From positions 17,335,002 through 17,399,001 of the forward strand of contig NC_045148.1 of the NCBI RefSeq assembly GCF_008831285.2: a DNA stretch of 64,000 nucleotides, given 5' to 3'. Positions 1 through 12,416 of the stretch are shown here, one piece after another (the stretch's first letter is position 1; every line of letters begins with the position of its first letter). Source of the DNA: Nymphaea colorata. Its lineage: Eukaryota; Streptophyta; Magnoliopsida; Nymphaeales; Nymphaeaceae. A program made the translations under genes and the position numbers. The notes below the pieces were generated by a model that was given only the letters and a program-made list of their open reading frames with translations, was not told the origin of the DNA and searched no databases.

Positions 1-440
1 TTCTCTTTATATGCCTGCTTATACAAGCTGATCTTTTTTTTCCTTTCTCTTTCTTCTCGGGGCTCTTTGTTTTTTTTCTCCCACATTCATTCTTTTCCAT
101 CTTTCTGATCACGAATTCCCTTCTTCCTTCCTCTTCCTCTCTTCTCTTGCATTTTCTCTCTCTCCTTCCCTCTCTTTCTTTTTTTCTCTCTCTATATCTA
201 TGTAGGGGCGTCGGTGGAGATCGTCGCCCCTTGCTCTATCAGGTTCATCGGCATTAGGAAAGATATAAATTTTGGGTGTTTTGGGTTGATTTGTTCGTTT
301 ACTTGTGAATAGAGGGGAGGTGAATATGTGGCATTCTGGCGATTAGAAGATTAGAAGCAGCAATGGCTGCCGGTGAACCAGAGGAGGCAGGGGACGTCTC
401 AAGAGCTGCAGAATCAAACTACTAGCTTCAAGTAGTTTGT
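1..440 (+). other. CT-rich leader-like sequence with one tiny ORF
   Basis: This stretch is strongly pyrimidine-rich from about 100 to 210, like plant 5' untranslated leaders on the plus strand. It then has ordinary sequence up to a repeat boundary near 441. The first ATG in decent context is at 363 and opens only 20 codons (starting MAAGEPEEAG), with a stop at 423-425. It could be the 5' end of a gene cut off by the repeat that follows, or simple non-coding sequence. I recognise no product. Confidence 0.25.
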
Positions 441-1465
441 TTCCCACATGCTCCTGCTTACATTTTGTTGGATTGTTTGCCACTGCTGCCACCACCTTTT
501 GCAAGCTCCTTCCCTCTTCCTTTTAACTCCCCTTTCTCCTCCTCTTCTTCTTAATCATATATGATCTCTCAGACCCTGTGATCAAAGGTCATGAATTTGA
601 GAAAGGAGTGTCATGCCATCAGATAATCGTTCATTGCTTTCTGCATATCCATGTCTCTCCAGTACATCTGGTTCGAGAGATTTAAGTTGGTGCATGGGAA
701 GGGATGAACGTGGGGGTTTTCATTGCTATAAAATGCATACTTTGTGAGAGTTTGATATGCTTCCGTGGTATACTACAAAATTTTGGACCATTTCGAGGTC
801 TTTTCATAACAATAAAACTTGTTTCTAGAGATGGCACAATAAACTTCATTCTCTATTCTACATTACATGAAACTATGTTTTTCTTTAATTTTAAACAATT
901 GCAAAAAATACAGCCAACAAGAAAGTTTGTCTTGCTCGAACTCGACTGTTTATCATCAGTAATGCTTCCTTTTTCGCTGCATCGTTGGGCTTGCAGCATG
1001 CATGGGTGACAGTGTCACCGACGACGTGGGGAGGAAGAAATGTGGCGTGTTGGGAAAAATGAACCATGAGCGTGGTGAGGAGAGAGAAAAGGGAGAGGGA
1101 AAGTAAAAAGGTGATTGATTGATTGAAAAGTATGATAATGAAAGTGGGGTATAATAATGAGATTTAAAAAAACGTTGCTGCGTGGGTGAAAAGAGGAAAA
1201 GAAAGGAGGGAAAATTTAAAAACTTAAAACAAAAAAAAATAAAATTAAGCTGTGTGGGTGAAATGTGATTAATGTCGCCGAGTCGAGTATATATTTAACG
1301 AACTCGACTCATTAACATACTCGAGTTTATATTTAAGCTCGAGTTTGACTCGTATAAAAAACAAGTCGAGCTCAAGTCAAGTTTACTCGAGCGAGTTCGA
1401 GTTGAGCCCGCGTTGACTCGACTCGTTGTGCAGCCCTAAGTTTGTCTATCAAATCATGAACCCTT
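441..1465 (+). repeat. Dispersed repeat copy A, interrupted by a TCGAG element
   Basis: From about 441 to 931, and again from 1439 to 1465, this sequence is a close copy of 12417-12955. Shared landmarks include the CCACATGCTCCTGCTTAC block and the AGTTTGTCTATCAAATCATG block. Copy A carries an extra 507 bp (932-1438) that is absent from the other copy. An inverted, shorter relative lies near 9400-9510. I see no coding capacity. It is a family of unknown class, or a segmental duplication of non-coding DNA. Confidence 0.75.
932..1438. mobile_element. Non-autonomous hAT-like TCGAG-rich insertion
   Basis: This 507-bp insertion is flanked by perfect 8-bp direct repeats AGTTTGTC at 924-931 and 1439-1446. 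The paralogous repeat at 12921-12928 has this octamer once with no insert, so it serves as the empty site. The right end is GTGCAGCCCTA, a typical hAT-type terminus. The left end starts TTGCTCGAACTCGACT and lacks the matching TAGGGCTGCAC, so it looks trimmed. The ends are rich in ACTCGA/TCGAG words and the middle is purine-rich. There is no transposase. Confidence 0.75.
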
Positions 1466-2073
1466 TGAAATTTCTTCCTGTTTGTTTTAAAATTGGAATG
1501 ATTTCCTTTTGGATAGAACAAATCAGATAGGTATAGGTTAGCACTGGCTTCTGACCCGAGTCTGATATCCATGTAATCCAGTGGAGGTTCCCATAAAAGT
1601 ATCTTAGACGATAAAGAGCAACCATGGAAAAGAAAACCGAGTGGCTTGCACTGAGACCGTGTAGTTAGATGGCAATTCAAAGTTTCATCTGAACAAGAAA
1701 AGCGTTGAAAAGAGAAAGAAATGCTAGTAAAAAGAAAAGTGGATGAATAAGCAATGCTATTCTCCATCACCATCTAAATCTCAAAGTAGCACTGAATATG
1801 GCAATGCATGATGCATGCACATTTTGTGACTCACCTATTCTTTTGCAGAAGAAGAGGAAAATAGATCTTAATCAAAGACAACAAGGCTAGTGATAAAAGA
1901 CTCTTTTTCATTTGATAGCAATAGTAGCAGTTATGGGTCACAATTCTGTGTTGATTGGACACATCAGCACCTCCCGATGGCTTTGCGTTGTTCGCTCCTA
2001 TAAATGTCGACTTTCCCTCCTCTCCATCCCACGTTCCTTTGTCGCTCCGCCTCGTCCTTCTTTCTTTGTTCTT

Positions 2074-2104
<31 letters not shown>

Positions 2105-2111
2105 TTTGGAT

Positions 2112-2231
2112 CGTTGATCCCAATAAGCATGCTCTGAAAGTTTCCCCGTTCAGATGAAGGCAAGGAGGAACCGTTGATCCCAATAAGCATGCTCTGTAAG
2201 TTTCCCCGTTCAGATGAAGGCAAGGAGGAAC
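2112..2231 (+). repeat. 60-bp tandem duplication in the foldback loop
   Basis: Two adjacent 60-bp units (2112-2171 and 2172-2231) begin CGTTGATCCCAATAAGCATG and differ at about one base (GAAAG versus GTAAG). The duplication lies at the inner end of the left arm of the foldback and enlarges its loop. Confidence 0.9.
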
Positions 2232-2363
2232 GGGGAACCTTTCATAACATGATTATTGGGATCAACAATCCAAATAAAAAGAAGAAGAAGAAAAAAAGAA
2301 GGATGAGGCAAAGGCGGACCGACGAAGGAACGCAGGATGGGGAGGAAGGAAAGTCGACATTTA

Positions 2364-3876
2364 GGGCCCGTTTGATGCACAGGAAGAATTTAACCCGGTA
2401 AATTTACCGTGGTAAAATTTTCTGGAAAAATTTACAAGATGAAATTTTTCTCTTTTCCAATCTGAGGCCCTGTTTGATGATCAGGAAGAATTTAACGTAG
2501 TAAATTTAACCATGTTTGATGCACATGATAAAAAAAAATGGAGAGAGCACTTCAAACAACAATTCCTAGCTAAGCATAGAGAGAGCACTTCAAACAACAA
2601 TTCCAAGCTAAGCATCCAGTAATAGAAAGAGCACTTCAAACAACAATTCCAAAAATTGAGCTCAATTCCACTGCACGTCCTTGACTTGCATAAACAAAAG
2701 CAGCAACTATGATAAGCAAAGAAACCAGAGACATGCATAAACAAAAGCAGCAACTATGGTAAGCAAAGAAATCAGAGGCTGCTTATTTTCATTTGCAGCA
2801 ATCATTGATACAGAATTCGTCCTCAAAAAGGAAAACAGACCTTTCAATCACTTGCTGAGGTTTATTTACTGTATAAAATGTGTCAATTGTTTCAATTTCT
2901 AACTCTTACAATTGAATTATTGAAATTTGACTATCAGGCGTCACTTACAGACTTGCAGCAAGGCAGCCAAGGCTGGAGGGAAGGTGATGGGGAATTTCTG
3001 TAAAAACCATTTCTTACAGAGAGAAAAGAGAGAGAGAATATGGATTCATATACATTAACAAGCTTCTCAGGCCACAAAATTTGCAACACTTGTTAATGAA
3101 ATAGATTGCCGCTCTCCGGAGAGAGTGAGACAACAGGGAACCCCAGATGTTCATCCACCCACTGAACCGAAAAAAGAAGCGTTTTCATTCTTCTCTGCTA
3201 CTCTCTCCTCCCCCGACAACAACATCTTCCAAAATAATACAAAGCCGATCTCCCGGGCCACGTGCTGCACACGTCCTCGACAGAAGTTGGGGTTTTCCCC
3301 ATATTTGAACGTAAAATCGATCAAAGGCAATTCATAACATCAATTAACATTAAAGGATGATAGAACATGTCACCGGATTGCGAAATCAACCCAATTTGCA
3401 TAACAAAATTGGGGAAACAGTTGCCTGGCGGCGATAATCCTCAAGCGCTGTTCCGTCGTCTTCACACTAGACGTCTTCTGCAGTAAAGCGCCGGATGAAC
3501 GGCAAGGCTCGCCATCCGTCCAGCTTGTCCGATCAATGATCCTGGCATCTAGCCCTCTCTGTGGCTGGGAAGGGCTGCACCGTCGTCTGCAAATCCGGTA
3601 GTGAGTTCCGGCGCTCACTCCTTTGGATCCTCAGGCGATATCTCTCTCGGCGGTAGAGTTTTGGCGCCATGAACCTCGCGGCAGGGGCTCTGACGCAGGA
3701 GAACCAGGAGCATCTCGGGAGCCGTCGAGCGGGTGAAATTTCACCCCCTCCCTTTTGGGTTAAACGGGTGAAAATTCACCCCGTTTGATGGGTTTTTAAT
3801 CGGGCGGGTGAAATTTCACTCGCCCGTACAGATTTACCGCTCTCCACAACATTTCACCCGCCCATCAAACGGGCCC
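2364..3876. mobile_element. PIF/Harbinger-like non-autonomous element (1.5 kb)
   Basis: The termini are inverted repeats GGGCCCGTTTGATG (from 2364) and CATCAAACGGGCCC (to 3876). They are flanked by the 3-bp duplication TTA (2361-2363 and 3877-3879), which is the PIF/Harbinger preference. Removing the element and one TTA restores exact complementarity of the foldback arm to the intact left arm around 1988-2010, which independently proves the boundaries. The interior has a tandem array of about 40-bp units (about 2537-2660, word GAGCACTTCAAACAACAATTC), a second duplication of about 47 bp (about 2690-2778), and no recognisable transposase. Short ORFs inside (for example 3370-3618 minus) match nothing I know. 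Confidence 0.8.
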
Positions 3877-4092
3877 TTATAGGAGCGAACAACGCAAAGC
3901 CATCGGGAGGTGTTGACTTGTCCAATCAGCACTGAATTGTGACCCATAACTGCTACTATTACTATCAAATGAAAAAGAGTCTTTATCTCTAGCTTGTTGT
4001 CTTTGATTAAAAAGTACTTTCCTTTTATGCAAAAGAATAGATGAGTCACAAAATGTGCATGCATCCTGCATTGCCATATTCATTGCCACTTC

Positions 4093-5060
4093 TAGGGCTG
4101 CACATGAGCCAAGTCGAGCTCGAGCTTGCGCAGCTCGAACTCGACTCGAACTTGAGTCAAGCTCCCTGACACAAGCTCGAGCTCGACTCGATTATACAGA
4201 GTTGAGCTCAAACTCGACTCCCTTAACTCGATTAACTCGTTTATGTCTTGTTTTTTTAAACTTGTTTATATCAACTTGTTTAACTCATTTACGACACCAA
4301 AGCAAATTCTATGGTACAACTAAAAAGGCATAATGCAAGAAAACAAAATCCACCATGAAAAACAACTATGTGCCCAAGCACCAATTCAAACTCAACCCGG
4401 AAGATGTTTCTCAAACAAAATGAAATTTAAGGAACATATTGATTACTGGTTTGTGCATTTTCTTGATCAATGCCATCGGCTTCCTCTTCAAACCTCTCTG
4501 GAACCTACACATTCGTCAAAAAGATGCAAAACCATATAAAAGAGAGAGAGAGAGAGAGGAGGATGGAAAACAATGTGCGAGAGATACACACCGTCATCGA
4601 GCCCGAGCATGGAAGAGTTTGATGAGCTCCTCAGTGGGCATGTGAAGGAGCGCATCGAGATCAACTCCCCTGAAACTGAACTTCTTGAACATCCTCCCCT
4701 TCATCTGTCTGCCGGCGATCTCCGTCTCGACATCCACCTGCGAAAAAAGCCCTAAACGTGTATGGCAGATCTTCAAAAGAATGCTAGGGTTTCGGGGAAT
4801 GACGAGAATAGAGACTAACCAGTATAGTGGCCGGACTCTGCCGGATGGATGGTGGTGGTCATGGCGTGTGCGGTGGTGAGTCGGTGTGGGTGGTAGAGAG
4901 GAGAAAGAGCGGCGGTGAGTCATGCGGCCATGGGGGGTAGAAATGAGAGAGAGACAGAGGGAGGGAGAAGTAGAAAAGAAAATGTTAAAAATGAAAACGT
5001 AATAAACAAAAAAAAATTAACCTAAATCGGTGAATCGGTGGCTCGGTGAACCGGTTCATG
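4093..5060. mobile_element. hAT-like TCGAG element start with captured host sequence
   Basis: TAGGGCTGCACATGAGCC at 4093 is the expected left terminus of the TCGAG-rich family seen at 932-1438 (right end GTGCAGCCCTA). It is followed by dense TCGAGC/ACTCGA words to about 4240. The middle carries a ribosomal-protein gene fragment on the minus strand, then purine-rich sequence like that inside the 932-1438 element. I could not find the right terminus or an 8-bp duplicate, so the right boundary near 5060 is only a guess. The element begins directly at the outer edge of the foldback. Confidence 0.45.
4597..4820 (-). pseudogene. Fragment of a cytosolic ribosomal protein S15 (uS19) gene, with an intron
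   Basis: On the minus strand, 4737 down to 4597 encodes 47 residues beginning VDVETEIAG and containing [15 protein letters not shown] and [12 protein letters not shown]. These closely resemble the N-terminal part of plant 40S protein S15/uS19. The matched part is preceded by an intron-like stretch (4738-4819, donor GTTAGT, acceptor TTCGCAG), so the piece came from genomic DNA, not from a retroposed mRNA. A stop follows directly after the ARAR residues. The family protein is about 150 residues, so most is missing. The fragment lies inside a TCGAG-type transposon-like region, consistent with gene-fragment capture. It is not a functional ribosomal protein gene. Confidence 0.75.
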
Positions 5061-6744
<1,684 letters not shown>

Positions 6745-8600
6745 TGGTATCAGAGCTATGAATTCAATGGGAGAGCATGGACCTAAGGAGATCAACAATG
6801 AATGTTAGGTGATGATGCTGATCTCGACATCAAGGGTGCCAATACATCCAAGGTGTTGTTTGACCCTTTTTATATTCATCACTTTGATAATCCTGTAAAT
6901 GCTTTGGTGTCTCAAAATTTTAATGGAAAAAAATTATGGGATGTGGAGTAGAGCCATGTTGATGGCTCTCTCAGCAAAAAATAAAATCGGTTTTATAGAT
7001 GGTTCCGTTATAGAACCAAATGAGGTGACCCCTACCACCATATGTGGATTAGATGCAACAATCTTATACTGTCTTGAATCTTAAATTCAGTCACTAAGGA
7101 TATTTTAGCAAAAATCAGATATTATATGTTCTTCTACAGAAGAACATATAGTATTTGAAAGAACGCTTGAATCTTGAATACTATATGGGAAAATCTTGAA
7201 TCTTGTACTAAGGAGATCAACTAATGCTAGAGAAGTTTGGCAAGATTCGAAAGAACGCTTCTCACAAAGTATTGTTCTTCGGATATATCAAATCCATACT
7301 GCCATATGCTGCCTACAGCAAGATACTATGTCCATTGCATCATGTTATACCAAGCTAAAAGCTCTTTGAGATGCGTTTAGTTCATTCTCTCTCGTTCCAG
7401 TTTGCTCATGTGGTGCTATGAAGGCATACTCTGGTCAAATCCAAAGAGAATCTTTTATGCAATTCCTTATGGGTCTTACTGACTCTTACAACTCAATTAG
7501 AAGGCAGATCTTACTTATTGACCCTCTCCCAAATGTAAATAAGGTCTATGCTATGATATTACAAGAAGAAAAACAACGGGAAGCACATCTATCAAGTTCA
7601 GTCAATGAAGGAACCACAACCTTAGCTGTCATAAAAAAAAAATAAAGAAAAGAAGTTCAACCTAGAGAATAGTGCTTGATTTCAACAAAACAAAGGAGGA
7701 CGCCAAAACATATCAGTTTGTAGTTATTGTCAAGGTGTTGGACACATTAAAGAGGAATGTTTCAAACTAATTAGGTACCTAGGCCACCAATTCTATGGTT
7801 CCGACTTTAAATAGTATATTGCAGCCAACGTGAATAAAAAACAAATCAACCCAGATCTGAAATCCATGTTTACTAATGACACCTATGGTCAAGGCAGTGG
7901 AGGGCATGATACTAAAAGCATTGCACAAGCCTTCACCCTTGAACAATATCATAGACTTCTATCCTTGGTGGTGGACCAGCCGGACAACATCAATATTGCA
8001 GGTAATATAGCAGGTAACAACTATTCAATTAATTTACATTCTCTTACTTGGATTATTGATTCGGGAGCAAGTCAGCATATATGCTCTGATGCACATGCAC
8101 TTCAAAAATTAAAAATGTGCAATGTTTCTGTAACATTACAAATGGGAGAACTCTCTTAGTACATTGAATGGGTAAAATATCTCTGTTTTCATTTGAAATA
8201 GATGACGTGTTATATATACCATCGTTCAAGGTTAATTTGCTCATTGTTAGTGTACTTACTAAAAGTTTATAGTGTTCTATAACTTTTTTTTTTCAACAAG
8301 GACCAACATGTGCTCACACCTATTATACTCTTTCTTTGCATGAACTTTGAGATAAGAGATTAGGTCATCTCTCATATTCTCATTTGAAATTAGTGAACAA
8401 AAATTTAGGTTTAACTCTTGATTTGAATAATAATCATGTGTGTGATGTGTGTCATTGTGCAAAACATTGGTTTTACATAACTCAGCTTTTTTCAGTAGGT
8501 GGAAAAAATAAAAGCGTCAGCCTTTTGCTAAACAACCAACCAACTAAATGTATGGAATGTACGCTGAAGACATTTTTACGAGACAATTATTAAAAAATGA
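6745..8600 (+). mobile_element. Degenerate Ty1/Copia retrotransposon, 5' half
   Basis: A primer-binding site TGGTATCAGAGC is at 6745-6756. It is followed by broken coding sequence in Copia order: a Gag N-terminus around 6895-7085 (NYGMWSRAMLMALSAKNKIG), more Gag at 7418-7645, a CCHC zinc knuckle at 7719-7760 (CSYCQGVGHIKEEC), a protease motif WIIDSGASQHIC near 8050-8090, and a GAG-pre-integrase remnant near 8340-8465 (RLGHLS, then CDVCHCAKH). Stops and frame changes break it throughout. Integrase, reverse transcriptase and a 3' LTR are not seen, so it is a truncated relic. Confidence 0.8.
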
Positions 8601-8630
8601 GGCTTCATGTAAACGTTTTTTCATCTACAG

Positions 8631-8863
8631 TAAGGGTGGGTATCGGGCCGGCCCGGCCCATTTTAATTAAAAATAATAATTTTAAATTATAAAATAATAT
8701 TTTTAAATATAAAAAATATTTATTAAGAATAAAAATATATTATTAAACCAAAAAAAATTAAAAAATATATATATATTTTTTAATTACCGGGCCGACCCGG
8801 GCCTGGCTGTCGGGCCTGGGCCCGGCCCGGGCCGGGATTTTCCCGGCCCGACGCCCAGCCCTA
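8631..8863. mobile_element. hAT-type MITE rich in GGGCCGG words (233 bp)
   Basis: The inverted termini are TAAGGGTGGGTATCGGGCC at the left and the complement of TAGGGCTGGGCGTCGGGCC at the right. They enclose an AT-rich core. The flanking octamers are ATCTACAG (8623-8630) and ATCCACAG (8864-8871), a target duplication with one mismatch, as expected for hAT. There is no coding capacity. It landed just downstream of the decayed Copia. Confidence 0.85.
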
Positions 8864-8871
8864 ATCCACAG

Positions 8872-10710
8872 GATCCTTTTTATTCGACCAAGGAGATTAA
8901 TGACATCTTAAGTTTCCAACTATAACATTTTCCCTGCCCTAGAGATTGGTGTGCACTGACATTGCTGGCGCAACCTCATTTATAGTTAAAATCTTCTCTT
9001 ATTAGGATTTTTTAGAATTTCACCAAGTTTGATTCATGGCATCTTGAATTTCCAATTATAGAGGCTGGTGGGTTCGCATAAGTTTCCAGAAGAACCACAC
9101 AGTATCCAAAAGCGAACGCTAAACAAATTTGTATTGAAAGCCAATTCTACAACCCCTGAAAGGAAAATATGAAAGCAAAATAAGGCTTAAAAGGAAAAGT
9201 TCAGCACCAAAAATCTCAAAATAAACAAGAAACCAGAATGGTGGAGAGACTTTAGTATTCCTTCCCTTCTAATCCAGCACCAAGCAGCCCTGAGAAAATA
9301 AAATCTCTCATTTTTATGACTTCATTGATTTTCCTTATGTGGCGAGGAAGAATCTCATGACTGAGAGGAGGTGAGCTATTTATTGGCTCATGGAACTCTC
9401 AGGCAAGCACACCAACAAAATGTAAGCAGGAGCATGTGGGAAGATCGGGATGGATCACATGGAGGTAGGAGATTCAAGTTTTCAAGGCAGAAGCAATATT
9501 GCCCAAAATACTTGGTGCGAGCTCTTCGCAACGTGCCGGCCGATGGGCCCTTAAGTTCCCTATCACAAAATGGGTGTGTTTCCCTCCCATAATCTCTATG
9601 GATCATGTCCTTTGATCAACTTGAGGAACATGGTGAGGGCCAGATCATTTTGCACATAACATCTACATAAATGGAAATCCAAGTGGGGCTCCGAATGTGG
9701 GGGGAAGCAATGTAGTACATGTTTGTCATCTCTATAGCCTGGGGAGAGTAGCAATTCTGCATTTACTGGCCATGCTTTTTGAAAGAGCTCCATTTCTCTC
9801 TCTTTCTCTTTCCCTCTCCTTTCTTTTTCTTCCAGAACAATCAAGACCCTCCATTCCATCTTTGATGAAAGATATGCCTTTCTTGTCAAGCTAAAGAAAG
9901 GGACCAGCCATTTCTGCTGCCCAAAATGGGAACGGTGGGAAATTGGAGGCATATTTCAATAGCAGTTTTACGACTTGCAGACGTACAATCCCATTAAAAA
10001 GATAAGAAAAGGAAAAACGGAAAGATGCAAATTTTGATTTTGAATTAAGGTGCTAAAAGCTCGTTGGTAGTACGCTCGCATTTCTCAAAAGATTGCTATT
10101 TGCATCTTAGATGATGATTCTTGATTGGATTGCTGTTTTGATGCATCGTCAACGGTGGTTAACCACTAGAACTGTTCACAGGAATTACAGAAGGATTTCC
10201 TTTTGTTGGTCCAAGTGTTTGTGTACCCAAATAGAAGATATGACTGTGAAGAAAGTGGATCCCCTGCATCAAATGATAACACCTTGTTAAATCATTCTCA
10301 ATGTTTCTTTCATTAGTTTTTCTCGATAGGCACGCATCGTTGTCTCTCTCTCTATATTGAATGGTTAAAATAATTCTCATGGTGTAATATAGTGTTATGG
10401 TGTTATTGTGTTATACAGCGTTATATATTGTTGTATTGTTATATATTGTTGTATTGTTATATATTGTTAATGGGGACAACGGGTGAGTTAACTTGACTTT
10501 TGTTTTTCCTTAACATTTGAGAGAAAGAGAGAAATGTTCTAGTGAAGCCTGCATGTGCCCTCTTTTTCCTTTTTTATGACTTTGGGAAGAATACATCTGC
10601 TTATATGTTTATTTATTTCAATTGGCTGCCGGTCACTTTTTCCCCCTTTTTATAGAGAAGAGAAGATATTTCCTTGAGCTGACTACATAGAGCAGCATCC
10701 ATCCGTTTGG
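8872..10710. other. Intergenic; contains an inverted fragment of the dispersed repeat
   Basis: No gene is recognisable. About 9400-9510 is, on the minus strand, a diverged relative of 12355-12450 (shared CCCACATGCTCCTGCTTACAT and the neighbouring TTACCTCCA..GATCCATC region). The rest is AT-rich sequence, including three TATATTGTTGTATTGT-type repeats near 10420-10470. Confidence 0.5.
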
Positions 10711-10966
10711 TTGTGCTAAATCGCAGCCATTGTCTTGACAAGCTCTGAGTACGACACTGCCATTTATCCTCTTAGCCATTGAGCTTAAATGAACCTCCCC
10801 AAAAAAGCTGAACAGTAGATGTGTTTGATATGGTCATTGATGACCATATCAAACACATCTACTGTTCAGCTTTTTTGGGGAGGTTCATTTAAGCTCAATG
10901 GCTAAGAGGATAAATGGCAGTGTCGTGTTCAGAGCTTGTCAAGACAATGGCTGGGGTTTAGCACAA
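10711..10966. repeat. Near-perfect 256-bp palindrome (hairpin)
   Basis: The left arm 10711-10836 and the right arm 10841-10966 are reverse complements over about 126 bp. The loop is 4 bp (TTGA). Only a handful of mismatches occur, near the outer end (for example CTAAATCGCAGCC against CTAAACCCCAGCC). A 14-bp direct repeat CATCCATCCGTTTG lies at 10696-10709 and 10992-11005. It could be a snapback MITE, a recent inverted duplication, or a young hairpin-RNA locus. There is no coding content. Confidence 0.9.
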
Positions 10967-12280
10967 CACAGCAACCATTGCCAGTCATCTCCATCCATCC
11001 GTTTGCTAATTTAAAATTACAAAATTTTAGCCTCTAACCATATGGCAATATTTGGCATCAAAGAATTTTGAATCCTCATATACACATATGTGTGTGTGTG
11101 TGTGTGTGTGTGGGCATTAAAATTAAGTGTATTAATTTTAGAAGAGAACATAGAACTTGAGTCCGTAGTCGCCAACGTTTACGTTGTTCCGTTTTACGGT
11201 AACCACATACAAAATTGAATCAATGGAAAATTGATAAATTTAGTTGCTGTGTTGCTGTAAGGGCAACACATTTTATAAGACTGCAAAAATGTCAAATAAG
11301 AATCTGAAGTACTCTTTCATAAAAACTGCAAAACTGTCAAACAAGAACCCGAAGTACCCTTTCATTAGGGGGCCATGACCACCTCAAGTCAATGGTAGGC
11401 AGCTCGTTTAGTTCTCCGCTAATGAAAGGACACTAAAATACTGGTTGACATTTATTGGGTATTTACCTGAAGAACATGAGGGAAATGAGAGAAAGCGAAC
11501 TTCAGCCTTCATTTGATGGGTAGGATACTCCTGCGACTCTCTTGAAACTCCTGAAACTGGAAAGGGAAAAAGAAAAAAGAAAAAAATCTGCCAGACCCAT
11601 ATAAACATTATTTAGTAAGAAAAAGTACTGTTGAAAAAAATTACAGTTGCTAAAACCCAGTTTTATGGTCCAATTCTGAAATTTACAAAGTACGTTTTGA
11701 AACTTTTTACAGTTTAAAGGACTAGTTCATTGGATTGTGACAACGATAATGAGGTTTAAGTGAACTGCCTTATAACCACTGGGGTATAAAGTTTCAGAAA
11801 CCGAAAGGCAATCCCACGGCAAACTAGTAATTTACCTCAGAGTGGAGTGTCTCTAAAGCCAACCACAGCCCCAACCTGACGGGGCAAGCCCTCAAAGAAG
11901 AGTGCTTACATGGGCCCGACGCCCACAAAAGTTGGATGATAACATTGTCAGAAACCGAAATCAAACGGGTCGAATCCTTGATGTCAATAGGCCCAAGTAT
12001 CGCTTCATTGGAATCCAATCCATCTAACCCAGTTTTATGAAACTTGGTTTTATGAAAACCATGGTTTTTTTAACTGATTCCGACTTAAGTTAATAACTTA
12101 AGGATACAGCACTAGGTTTTGTCAAAACTAGTATTCTTCAAATCTAATTTTTGTGTTACCCAAACACGATGTCGCTCAATGCCTTGTCTATAAACATGCT
12201 TAAGCAGGTACAAACTTAGCATATATTTTCTGTTAAGCTTTGATTAAACGTTTCTTTAACACGCCGTAGAATTTCAGCTT

Positions 12281-12356
<76 letters not shown>

Positions 12357-12416
12357 GCAGTATTGCTTCAGCCTTGGGAACTCGAATCTCTTACCTCCAC
12401 TTGATCCATCCCCATC
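10967..12416. other. Intergenic sequence with (TG)n and (AT)n runs
   Basis: No gene is recognisable. It includes a (TG)n run at about 11091-11112 and an (AT)n run at about 12285-12353, the latter directly beside the dispersed repeat. A 66-codon minus-strand ORF near 11408-11608 shows no recognisable features. Confidence 0.5.
12285..12353. repeat. (AT)n microsatellite
   Basis: About 69 bp of uninterrupted alternating AT. Confidence 0.95.

Larger units (their letters stand above)
1785..4091. mobile_element. Large foldback (palindromic) element, right arm split by a nested insertion
   Basis: The left arm runs from 1785 to about 2150. Its reverse complement is found in two pieces, about 2228-2363 and 3880-4091, so the arms are roughly 365 bp each. 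Matching blocks include the CATGCACATTTTGTGACTCA region, the CTCCCGATGGCTTTGCG region, the CTT/GAA-rich run and the TGATCCCAATAA region. The loop holds a 60-bp tandem duplication. The right arm is interrupted by the 1513-bp element at 2364-3876. No transposase is encoded, so this is a non-autonomous foldback. I could not establish a clear target duplication at its outer ends. Confidence 0.75.

Noticed and set aside
1831-2401. Several ORFs with poly-Leu, poly-Phe, poly-Lys or poly-Arg runs
   Set aside because: They are translations of the CTT/GAA repeat in the foldback arms, overlapping on both strands.
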